DNA from: Aradus depressus | Lineage: Eukaryota > Arthropoda > Insecta > Hemiptera > Aradidae | DNA: 64,000 bases | Assembly (NCBI GenBank): GCA_963662175.1 | Contig: OY759215.1 | Coordinates: forward strand, 11,149,079 to 11,213,078 | Direction of reading: 5' to 3' | In this document: piece by piece, positions 53,878-63,260 of the stretch | How positions within the stretch are numbered: the first letter of the stretch is position 1 | Layout: each line of letters starts with the position of its first letter | The notes under the pieces: model-generated | Seen by the model: the letters and a program-made list of their open reading frames with translations, nothing else | What the model was told of the DNA's origin: nothing | The model's database searches: none | Program-made: the position numbers and the translations under genes

Positions 53878-54118
53878 GTTGGTTGTTTCCGGCATTTTTT
53901 CTTCCAGAGGTGTCTTCTTATTTTTTTTTTTTATTTATTTTTTTTTGACGATATTTCGGGACAATTACAGGTCCCTTCTTCTGGTCACTATGAACATAGG
54001 GTTCCTGTAATTGTCCCGAAATATCGTCCAAAAAAAAAAAATAAAAAATAAAATAAATAAAAAAATAAAAAATAAGAAGACACCTCTGGAAGAAAAAATG
54101 CCGGTAAACAACCAACAG
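53878..54118. repeat. Long foldback with about 100-bp arms
   Basis: Left arm from GTTGGTTGTTTCCGGC to about 53970, right arm 54005 to CCGGTAAACAACCAAC at 54117. The inner 24 bp (53947-53970 with 54005-54028, GACGATATTTCGGGACAATT...) are exact; the middle is T/A-run. Loop 53971-54004. Confidence 0.9.
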
Positions 54119-54129
54119 TGGAACATCCC

Positions 54130-54335
54130 AGAGAAGTTTAAGAAACAAATTTATATTTGAATTCAGAACCCTATAAGAATGTAACCTAACGCAAATATCT
54201 GCCGATGTAATGAATCTATCGACAATATAATATTGAGTTTTAGCCCAAACGGTCGATTGCCTTTGGAGGGAGAGCAAAAACTGTAATTGATAATTCGTGC
54301 TGGGGAAGTACATAGTCATTGATTCACTGACTTTT
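54130..54335 (+). repeat. Rep-B, 3' modules
   Basis: GAATTCAGAACCCTATAAGA, TGCCGATGTAATGAATCTAT, AAACGGTCGATTGCCTTTGG, GTGCTGGGGAAGTACATAGT, TTCACTGACTTTTTT. Joins a SINE directly. Confidence 0.85.
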
Positions 54336-54337
54336 TT

Positions 54338-54535
54338 TTTGCCTGGGAGATGTAAAAAACGTGTACATGCTGTCCTTTGGATGGGACGTTAAGCGTTGGT
54401 CGACTGAAGTCATGTAATAAACCTGGATAAGGAAATCTAGGACCCCTATAGAAGAGCCGGGCTCAGGTCCTCGAGAGCAACGAAAGAGTGCTTTGGTAGT
54501 AGGCAATATGACCTCGTAGTTAAAGCCCATTAAAA
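54338..54535 (+). mobile_element. Rep-A SINE, head missing
   Basis: Starts at GCCTGGGAGATGTAAAAAAC (loop of the first hairpin), runs to TATGACCTCGTAGTTAAAGC. Confidence 0.88.
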
Positions 54536-54659
54536 ACAAACAAAAACAAAGAAACATCTATGGTACACATCTGCAAACTTTAAAGTAATGCAAAAAATAT
54601 TTATATGTGCTAGTAACAGACTGATTAAATATTCGAAGATAACAAAGTAATCAGCTTTC

Positions 54660-54866
54660 TAAAGTTGAAAGATGAAGATACATGCCAAGGGAAGACGTAC
54701 AGATATCTTAGAAGGCTTGGAGATCCGACTTTCTTTATATGAGGATTCAAAAAGTCTTAACAAAAAAATGGAGGTTAAGAACTCCCTTCTGCTGCCTGAC
54801 CTACCTGGTGTGAGAGATTGGTCCAAAACTAAGGGAAGTAGCTGTCCTGTGAAAGATGTATTGTAA
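54660..54866 (+). pseudogene. Retroelement C-terminal fragment (LINE- or Penelope-like)
   Basis: A 64-codon frame from 54672 to a stop at 54866 with KGRRTDILEGLEIRLSLYED, then LLLPDLPG-type. The KGR..(N/D)(I/T)LE..EI pattern is what I know from the extreme C terminus of RT proteins whose tails carry stem-loop UTRs, including Penelope-like elements. The Rep-E sequence follows 170 bp downstream in the sense direction. Family is inferred; catalytic regions are absent. Confidence 0.5.
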
Positions 54867-55039
54867 TATGGTTTTTATAATGATATTTATTGTGAATTCA
54901 AGTCTGTGATTATATTTTTAACAATGTATTTATTTATGTATTTATTTTTTATAGTTTATGACAACAAATAATTTCTTTGGCTGTATGATGAAAAAATGTT
55001 TATATTATGTACAGACTTAATGTATTTATTGGAATGAAT

Positions 55040-55330
55040 GGTTTTTACATGTTGTGAGTGAGTGAACCTAGCTTCCCCCACCCCTTAGAGCTATGCCAGT
55101 TATCTTCCAACCGCTGTGCTGTGTGGGTGGGTAAGTTAATTTTATAATTTTACTCTGTACCCTGATGCCTTAAGGAATTATTTATACTTTTTATTATTTG
55201 TATATTTTGTTATTCTATGATAGATGAACCACTGATGATGACGCTGTTGCGTCGAAAACCGGTTCTGGTATAAAATAAAACAGTGGGAAGACAACGTCTT
55301 TTATTTCTATTAGAAATCTCGTCCCACAAC
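55040..55330 (+). repeat. Rep-E, best-preserved core
   Basis: Upstream part (GAGCTATGCCAGTTATCTTC) matches 36600-36760. Core: CACTGATGATGACGC, TGTT, GCGTCGAAAACCGGTTCTGG, with a perfect GACGC/GCGTC stem, then AATAAAACAGTGGGAAGAC. Confidence 0.9.
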
Positions 55331-55966
55331 ATCTTACTATCACATATGAAGATACATTATTAAAGTTAAGCTCTAATTTAATTAGGGAAAGATTTACATA
55401 AGGATCAGGATGATGAACATCAGATGGAATGAGTAAATCTTCTTCGTTAATCATAGAACATTGGGAATTAGTAACTTGGATTAGTTAACATAAGGTTAAG
55501 AAATTATTTCTTGATTGGTGGGAGGATGTAGTGGACTTACTTGTTGAATATTGTAATCGTGCGAAAATTCGAGATCGAGGTTACAACGGATTTTCACGTT
55601 TCAAGGTCCCTTAAATACGTTTTGACCATTTTCGTGATTATGTCTGCTTGTGTGTCTGTATCTGTATGTGATTGAAAAATTGTGAGCGCTCTACCGTAAA
55701 AACGATTGTACCTATGTCTATGACCTAATTAAAATTTTTTTCTATTAATAGTTGTAGAAAATAGTGAAGTAGGTACATAATTTATATGTAATACGATTTT
55801 TCACAAGTCGTCAGGTTTTCTAGATACATGCCAAAAAACATCTGAAAATGTAGTTTTGAAACATATATAGAAGTTTCTTTGATTTACACGAAAACAGTTA
55901 GCCCTATCGAATAATTGATTCTTACTAAAAATTTTCCTAATAAACTTTGCAATCGTTAATAAATTT
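55331..55966. other. No recognised gene
   Basis: A block at 55555-55610 (TTCGAGATCGAGGTTACAAC) has a weak partner at 56676-56710; otherwise unassigned. Confidence 0.4.
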
Positions 55967-56008
55967 TCAGTAAGCAAGCACGCAAACTCTGAGCTACTAG
56001 CGTCCTTG
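55967..56008 (-). mobile_element. Rep-A SINE head fragment
   Basis: CAGTAAGCAAGCACGCAAAC, TCTGAGCTACTAGCGTCC only. Confidence 0.75.
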
Positions 56009-56051
56009 GAACTGATGTTTTTCAAGCATTGTCCACATAGAAGAAGTACCA

Positions 56052-56335
56052 CGACAAGCTTTAACTACGAGGTCATATCGCCTACTACCAGAGCGCTCTT
56101 TCGTCACTCTTGTGGACATGAGCCCGACGAAACTGGAGGGGGTCTTTAACGATGGGACTTTAACCTGACATTTCACAAGCTTGAGTCCATCGCTTAACGT
56201 CACATCCAAAGGACGGCATGCTCATGCTTTTTTAACCTCCCAGATGAAACAAACTAAGGACCTCGGCCGAGTTTCAAAGCCGCAATATTGAGCTCAGTAA
56301 GCAAGCACGCATAACACGTAGTTACCGGCACCCTC
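56052..56335 (-). mobile_element. Rep-A SINE
   Basis: CAAGCTTTAACTACGAGGTC through GCTTAACGTCACATCCAAAG to GTAGTTACCGGCACCCTC; tail decayed, internal deletion in the body. Confidence 0.9.
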
Positions 56336-56774
56336 TTGATATATTTATATAACATTCCTATGTGAAAGTGAAAAAATATATAAATATAAAGGAGGACAAT
56401 ATTCGAATTGGTAAGTAGTTATGTCGTTAGGCCGATGGTCGCTATAAATCGATAAGAAAAACACGGTTTCACCACTCCGACACTTGTTATTGTTTCATTG
56501 AAGTCATACTATTTGCAAATTGTGTTTGCTAAAATAATATTTAACATCACTTTAACGTTGATTAAATGGACTCTACACTCGTAATGGACTTTAAATGATG
56601 ACACAAAAATTATTTATGTAGTATTTTCTTTACTATAACTATTAACTTTAGTATAAGTATTGTAATAATGCCAATATCCGAGATCGAGTTTTTAACAGAA
56701 TTTCACGTTATTTTTAAAAAAGCCTATACTATCATTTTTTTCGCTCAATACTTTATTTCTTTCACATTTTTCTT
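56336..56774. other. No recognised feature
   Basis: AT-rich; nothing recognised. Confidence 0.45.
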
Positions 56775-57265
56775 TCCCCAGATATAGGAAGTATGAGGAA
56801 AGTTTTGTAATCGGTTAGAAATTCGATATTGAATTATCACTGGAATTCATGTTTTCCGACAATTCAAAAATGAACAAAAAAAATGTTTGTCTGTGTCTCG
56901 GAGCACGATAATTCCCGATAGAATGAATGTAATCGACACAAAATTGTGTATGTGTATCCAGAAACTCTAAAGGCCGACATCTATTGATTTTTTTCAGTCA
57001 AAGGGAGGGGGGGGGGGGGGGCTTAATGTATTGAAACGAAATTTTTTTAAATAAATTCAAAATCCTCTCAGAACACGTATTAATTTTTGGCGCAATAAGC
57101 CTAGAAGAGGGAGGATAAAAGTGGAGGCTCAACTCAAAAATCCTAATAATTGCCAATGTAATGATTGTATCGACACAAAAAATAGTATGAGAATTCAGAA
57201 GACCCTATGAAAGTTAACTATCGATTTTTAGCTCAAACGGTTGATTGATTTCGTACTGGGAAAGT
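56775..57265 (+). repeat. Rep-B, long copy with both ends
   Basis: Hairpin end CTTTCCCCAGATATAGGAAG, TATGAGGAAAG; A-run/TCTGTGTCTCGG; three modules beginning GAATGTAATCGACACA, ATGTATTGAAACGAAA and TGATTGTATCGACACA; last block AACGGTTGATTGATTTCGTA, CTGGGAAAG. Confidence 0.87.
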
Positions 57266-57769
57266 TTTCACGTTAACTTAAATCTATTTAGAATCTGACC
57301 AAAATCGGACGAAAATTAAGACCACTCTACTCCGAGGGTTAAATACATTTTATAAGATACGGTTTTATTTTTACGACGTAACCAAACCTGACAAAATAAA
57401 TGTTGTAAAGAAAATTAAAAAACAGATTATATACATTTTACGAAGGTCACCCAGTTTACGAGTTACATGCCGAAAACGTATTGAAATTACGTATTGAAAT
57501 TGCAACTAAAATTGGTTTGTACCAAAAATGCTCCTTATCAAATTTCCAATAGTCTGTAGGTGTGCTCATATTTGGGATAATATCAATACGAACATTGTTG
57601 TAGCGACCCAAAGAATGTACAATAGATTTCCGTAGGAAAAATTACGAAACTGTTTTTGGTAATTTTTTTCCTTGAAAAGTATTGATAAAATAAAATATAT
57701 GTGATTTGACCATAACGAGACTTTCTCATAACAACTACTCGTGTACAGATCACTATTGGGCTCTCAATT
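57266..57769. other. No recognised gene
   Basis: AT-rich; nothing recognised. Confidence 0.4.
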
Positions 57770-58890
57770 CCTAACCCATCGCCATCTGGGTGTGGCATAG
57801 GTTGACTAATATAGGCGGAATACATACATCCTCGGCGCTACAGCTCCATTCGAGCCTTGGCCTCCTCCAGAGACTTCCCCCAATGATTCCTGTCTTCCTG
57901 GGTCTTCCTCGTCCTCTGTTTCCCTCCGGGATCACTACCATCAGTTTTCGTGGGGTTTCAGCCTCCTGAATCCAGGCACATGGCCTGGCCATATAAGCTT
58001 CCCCAGTCTTATCACGTCTGTGACCTTGGGCTCTCCAAACTCCGCAGCGACCTCAGCATTATTTTCAATCCTGAACATGCTGTTCTCCTGGACCGGACCT
58101 AGGATCCTCCGCAGAACCTTTCTCTCGAATATCTCGAAGCTTCTCTCATCCGCTCTGGTTATCGTCCAGGTCTCTGCCCCATAAGTCAGGACAGGCCTGA
58201 CCGGAGTTTTGTAGAGTTGCACCTTTGTTGGCTTGGTAAGCAGTCCAGACCTGAAGTGACGCTGGAGCCCATAGTAGCTTCGCTGGGCCGCAGCAACTCT
58301 CCGGTCTATCTTCTCTCTCACTTTGTTGTCGAAGCTGACGTATGAACCCAGGTATACAAAGCCTCGGACAGCCTGAAAGGAGTGTCTCGATCTCCATAGT
58401 GGGTAGGTTCTGTCTTACTCCTCTACCTGCCGTCATGTACTTCGTCTTATCCTCGTTCACCTGCAGTCCAACATCCTTGGCTGCATTCTCGAGGGCAAGG
58501 AAGGCCGTCTCCGTCCCGCTTGTTCCTCGCGATGATGTCTATGTCGTCCGCATAGGCCAGGATTTGTACGGATTTATGGAATATGTGCCTTTCTGTCTTG
58601 TGACTTGTGACTTCCTCACTGCTTTTTCCAGCGCTATATTGAACAAAAGGCACGCCAACTCATCTCCTTGCCTTACTCCATTCCTGACCTTAGTTCCTTG
58701 AACAAATCCGTCTGAACGCTGATGCGGCATATGACATGGGTCATGGTGAGTTTAACCATCCTTATCAGTTTCGCCGGGATGTCAATTTCTTCCATCGCTG
58801 CTTATTGACGCCGTCGATTGATGAAGTCGCTTTGAAGTTCACAAAGAGGTGATGGGTTGCGATTCCAAACTCGTGACACGCGGACTAGTG
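57770..58890 (-). pseudogene. RTE/R4-like LINE fragment with frameshifts
   Basis: Reverse strand, in order and in three frames: NGVRQGDELACLLFNIALEK, VQILAYADDIDIIARNKRD (intact YADD box), MNEDKTKYM, then RSYYGLQRHFRSGLLTKP, RPVLTYGAETWTITRADE, FEIFERKVLRRILGPV, a WPGHVPG segment, RGRPRKTG. This is the palm-to-thumb and C-terminal order of an endonuclease-reverse transcriptase LINE. At least two frame breaks (near 58540 and 58330) and a missing endonuclease make it inactive. Close relative of 24829-25360. Confidence 0.9.
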
Positions 58891-58909
58891 ACATAGGCGG
58901 AATAGGGTA

Positions 58910-59153
58910 GTGGAAAAACCTTGGGCACGCTGACCTTCGGAAGGGAAGTTAAGGGATGGTCTCGAGCCTTTGCGGTATCAGGTAATCGTTAAAGACCCCT
59001 CTATCCTAGGTGACTAAACATAGAAAGGCAAAATTTAGGACTCCTACAGTAGAGTCGGCTCTTGCCCACCAGAGTCATGAAAGAGTGCTCTGGTAGTGTG
59101 CGATATGACCTCATAGTTAAATGGCCCGGGCATGAATCATTATAACTAACTAT
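58910..59153 (+). mobile_element. Rep-A SINE, head missing
   Basis: Begins GTGGAAAAACCTTGGGCACG and ends ATGAATCATTATAACTAACTA. Confidence 0.9.
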
Positions 59154-59219
59154 AGGCGGAATAAACGGAATGATTTGTATACGGTAATAAATGAAATATA
59201 GACAGAATAAACGAACCCT

Positions 59220-60578
59220 GTACTTGACCCATCCCCGAATGGTTGTGGCATAGGTTGCAAATAAGTGAGAAGCGATGGCAGCCATTTAATGGAGGTTCGG
59301 GAGTCTGAAATTGGACAGCTACTGAACTATCATCATCTGGATGTGGCGTAGACAGTAATATGAAACTTGGGAGAACTTGAGAGAGAGTATTTTGACGGTG
59401 ACCTCTTAGGAGATACTGGCCATGTAACGAAAGGTCAGGAGGCTGGATATCGACCCCCGCCCACCTGTGGGCTCCCGGTACCTCACCTGTCTCCGTCTGG
59501 TTGTGGTCTAGGCAGAAATATTGGTTTGGCAGAGACAAGCACTTAAGACAATGGTCAGGGTAGGGGGAAACAATAGACAGAGAGAGAGTGAGGAGGAGTT
59601 TGATGGTCTCCTGTTAGAAGATGGGAGCAATATAGTGAAAGGTAGGGAGGCTGAATATCGACCCCTATCCACCTGTGGGCTCCCGGGTCCCAACCTAACC
59701 CGATACCTTATCAATATTCTAGGTGTGGTGTAGGCAAAGACATGGAACATAGGCAATGTGAGGGGAGAAAGGAGATATTGGATGATGACCTCTAAGGAGA
59801 TGCTGGCCATGTAGCAAAAGGTCAGGCGACTGAATATTGACCCCTATCCACCTGTGGGCTCCCGGGTCCCAACCTAACCCGATACCTTATCTATATTCTA
59901 GGTGTGGTGTAGGCAAAAACATGGAACATAGGCAATGTGAGGGGAGAAAGGAGATATTTGATGATGACCTCTAAGGAGATGCTGGCCATGTAGCGAAAGG
60001 TCGGGCGACTGAATATCGACACCTACCCACCTGTGGGCTCCCGGGTCCCAACCTAACCCGATACCTTATCTATATTCTAGGTGTGGTGTAGGCAAAAACA
60101 TGGAACATAGGCAATGTGAGGGGAGAAGGAAGATATTTGATGATGACCTCTAAGGAGATGCTGGCCATGTAGCGAAAGGTCAGGAGGCTGAATATCGACC
60201 CCTAACCACCTGTGGGCTCCTGGGTCCCAACCTAACCCCATACCGTATTTATATTCTAGGTGTGGTGTAGGCAAAAACATGGAACATAAGCAGTGAGACG
60301 GGAGAAGGGAGATACTTGGTGATGACCTCTAAGGAGAGGCTGGCCATGTAGCGAAAGGTCGGGCGGCTGAATATCGACCCCTACCCACCTGTGGGTTTCC
60401 GGGTACCGGATACCTTATCTATATTCTAGGTGTGGTGAAGGCAAAAACATGGAACATAGGCAATGTGAGGGGAGAAGGGAGATATTTGATGATGACCTCT
60501 AAGGAGATGCTGGCCATGTAGCGAAAGGTCAGGAGGCTGATTATCGACCCCCACCCACCTGTGGGCTCACTCGCTGGG
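59220..60578. repeat. Tandem array with 179-bp unit
   Basis: AGGTGTGGTG starts units at 59721, 59900, 60079, 60258 and 60428: three exact steps of 179 and one of 170. Earlier diverged units start near 59341 and 59499. Each holds GACCTCTAAGGAGATGCTGG, CCATGTAGCGAAAGGTC, CACCTGTGGGCTCCCGGGT and CCTTATC. Reverse-strand ORFs repeat with the unit and are not independent genes. The array is flanked by an RTE-like LINE and a jockey tail. Confidence 0.95.
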
Positions 60579-60639
60579 TGTGGCATAGGCAGAAAAATGT
60601 TTTGAGGGGGAGGGGGATCACCTTTCTTATCTATTAAAA

Positions 60640-60917
60640 CTATGGGGTTCTGCCATGGCATCCCATCCCTTCAATCCAAAATGTTTCGTAAAATAGCCAA
60701 TGCTTCTTATTAATGTGCCCAACAAAACCCTTCACACAGACTTCAAAGTTCCTTTCTCCACCCAAGTAGTCGAACTCAAATATGAGAAATTACTGGATAA
60801 TCCTTTAATCCGTGCTTTTCACTCCGTCACACTTCCCCAAAATCATGCTAGACGCCTCAAGCGACAATGGCTCAGGAATCTCCTAGGTAGCAGCAATGAC
60901 AGTGACGAGTATATGTA
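60640..60917 (+). pseudogene. Jockey-type LINE, C-terminal end of ORF2
   Basis: After a frame change near 60690 it reads VPNKTLHTDF, a helical stretch and ARRLKRQWLRNLL to a stop at 60918; homologous to 46456-46747. Cut 5' at the tandem array. Confidence 0.82.
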
Positions 60918-61273
60918 ACACGACACATTCATAGAAATTTTTTCTACATCTCATTTGTTAGTTGTGTACTTTTCACACTTGTGTCTTATTGGAAGAAAAC
61001 AAAACAAGAAAAAACTTATTAACTAGTCTAACTGCTATATAGTTGCTAGTCTAACTATATTTATATTTAATTTATTAAAATCAGTTAAACAATTTTAAGA
61101 AAATCTCCGCGGCTTAGATTTAAAAGTAAAAGTAAAGGAAAAGTATATATCATTTTAAGTAAAAACGCGACGACAAAGCACCCTATTATTCACCTGAATA
61201 TTTTTTTTTTTCTCAAGAATTTGTTTATTTATTTTGATTTTTTAATATACAAACCAGATTGTTTGATTGAGAT
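60918..61273. other. LINE 3' UTR remnant and AT-rich DNA
   Basis: No tail identified; 61240-61273 begins the direct repeat described at 61278-61515. Confidence 0.4.
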
Positions 61274-61670
61274 AATTCTGTGCTGTTTGGGTAAAGGGGT
61301 ATATGTCAATTTTTTGTGAAAATGGGTAACACATATCTAAAGCAAGTCATAACTTGCTTTAGATAGGTGATCTCTATGTTGGGGTAAAGATAAATAAGTC
61401 AGAATCATATGACATCATTGAAAAAAAAGGAAGTGAAAAGGGGGACAACTGAGAAACTTGGGAGTTCTCTGAAAACAGAAAAACTGACATATACCCCTTT
61501 ACTCCAACACCACAGAATTATTAATTTGGCTTAGTTGCAAGCTTTCTAACTTCACGTTAGGTTTCCTCAATGATTGTTTTTACGATACAAATTTAATTGT
61601 TTAATTGAGATAATTATTAATTTATTATATTTGGCTTACTGAGAACTTCATGCTAGGTTACCTCAGTTCT
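61240..61670. repeat. Direct duplication; one copy carries the MITE
   Basis: TTTGATTGAGATAATT, ATTAATTTGGCTTA, TTCACGTTAGGTTTCCTCA (around the MITE) is repeated as TTTAATTGAGATAATT, ATTAATTTATTATATTTGGC, TTCATGCTAGGTTACCTCA. Confidence 0.8.
61278..61515. mobile_element. 238-bp MITE with 31-bp TIRs and AATT duplication
   Basis: Terminal inverted repeats 61278-61308 and 61485-61515 match at 28 of 31 positions (CTGTG..TGTT..., then an exact 18-bp inner part beginning GTAAAGGGG). AATT lies on both sides (61274-61277 and 61516-61519). The flanking sequence recurs nearby at about 61580-61670 without the insertion. Contains an internal 14-bp hairpin (61334-61347 with 61352-61365). No ORF. The superfamily is unassigned. 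Confidence 0.88.
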
Positions 61671-62639
61671 CTTTACAAAATTTTACACTTCTATATCTTT
61701 CAAATTCTTCGACCACAATTTTGATATTTTTATGTCACAGGATCCTAGATATTTTTTCTTCTTCTTTGTAGATACTGAATTTTAGACATTTCTATTGAGA
61801 GTTCATTTCAGTTCTCCTGTATTTGAGATGAGTTTCTTTCTCTCATTACCTCTTCTTATTCTATTTTCCTTTTTCAATATAGTTTATTTCGTTTGTTAGT
61901 ATCATTATTATTTCTTCACAAAGTTTCAAGTCTTCATTCCTAATGAACTTTATTTGCCCATAAGTTCAACGACGGGCTTCCTTCCTTATTTGTTGAAGTA
62001 TTTATTATTTATTATAAGTTGGAAACTTCTCCGCTACTTTATTTAGCAGATGATTACTTTTTCTTCAGTTTTTTTTTCATTTTCCCGTTGTTTTTCTTTA
62101 AGGATTTCTAAAATATTTGCAATACAAAAGTGTACCGGCGGAATTAAACCTTGTTCTTAGTCGTTGCATTATTTTTATTCAATTTAATGAATAATTCATA
62201 ATGTAAATAATTTATTGACTTATTGCCTTTGGTTTTATTTATATCATTATTTTATGTATACAATTTGAAGCAAATTTTAGACCATATATGCCAAAAATAA
62301 ATAAGAAAACCTTTTTTTTTTCAAGTAATATCTATTCCAAAAAAAAAGAAAATGATTACATGAACAAGCTGTTTTGGCACCTGTCAGTTTTAGTTATAAA
62401 CTAAATCAGTTTACACTATACGAACCATTATTATAAGTACATTATCGACAATAGCCAGTTTACGACTCAACCGAATGCATCCAAAAGCTCAACTTCTGCT
62501 CAAAAAACAGGTAACTTGATAGTTTAGAACAACTGGAAATAAATAATATTTGTATGAAGTACTTCAATGACTCCCCCCCTTTGTTGACACCACAATAATG
62601 AATTATTAATTATTTGGTTATAAATATTAAAAAAACATA
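61671..62639. other. No recognised feature
   Basis: AT-rich; nothing recognised. Confidence 0.45.
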
Positions 62640-63260
62640 AACCTACTGAGCTCAAGATCGCTGGTTCGAAACTTTGGCGAGGCATTTCGGAATTTTATTT
62701 GCTGGGTGAAAAAACCTTGAGCATTCGAACCAGTAAGACGAAGTATGGGGGAAGTTATGTAATCAGTCAATAATTATTCGATGCAGAGTTTTCATCGGAG
62801 TTTCATGTTTTCCGATTCCAAATATGAATAAAAATGTCTGTCTATCTGTGAACATGATAACTCCTGATAGAATGGATGTATCGACACGAAATTTTCTATG
62901 TGAATCCAGAACTCTCTAATGATGGCACCTATTATTTTTTCAGCAAAATCATTCAAAGTGAAGGGGGGATTAGGGAGGCTTAACATAAAAACTCTAATAA
63001 CTGTTGATTAAAGAATCAATTGATTAATTCGTTCTGGGGACGTCCATTGTCGATGATTCACCGATAATTTTTTTATATTTTTTTCAATATATAATTTATA
63101 TATTTCATCATTTTCTAAGTACTTTTTTTTTAATGAAATTGCTCTAGAACAGTGTTATTTACATTAAGACAGCAACATCAAGAACAGTTTTATTTACATT
63201 AATTGTATTAATAATTAACGTAGTTAAAGTCCGGGCATGAGTCATAATAACTAACTATGT
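62640..63260 (+). mobile_element. Rep-A SINE with Rep-B in the middle
   Basis: SINE head and first hairpin at 62640-62727 (CTGAGCTCAAGATCGCTGG, TTCGAAAC), tail at 63212-63260 (GTAGTTAAAGTCCGGGCATG, AGTCATAATAACTAACTA). The body blocks between are replaced by Rep-B. No clear target duplication was found. Confidence 0.8.
62735..63075 (+). repeat. Rep-B, near-complete short copy
   Basis: GACGAAGTATGGGGGAAGTT start, GTTTTCATCGGAGTTTCATG, TCTGTCTATCTGTG, one module (TGTATCGACACGAAATTTTC; CAGCAAAATCATTCAAAGTG), terminal block AATTGATTAATTCGTTCTGG, GATTCACCGATAATTTTT. Confidence 0.87.

Noticed and set aside
55212..55245. Rep-E core as a proven hammerhead ribozyme
   Set aside because: An extra U sits between CTGATGA and stem II, and stems I and III with a cleavage site could not be identified by eye; kept only as a hypothesis.
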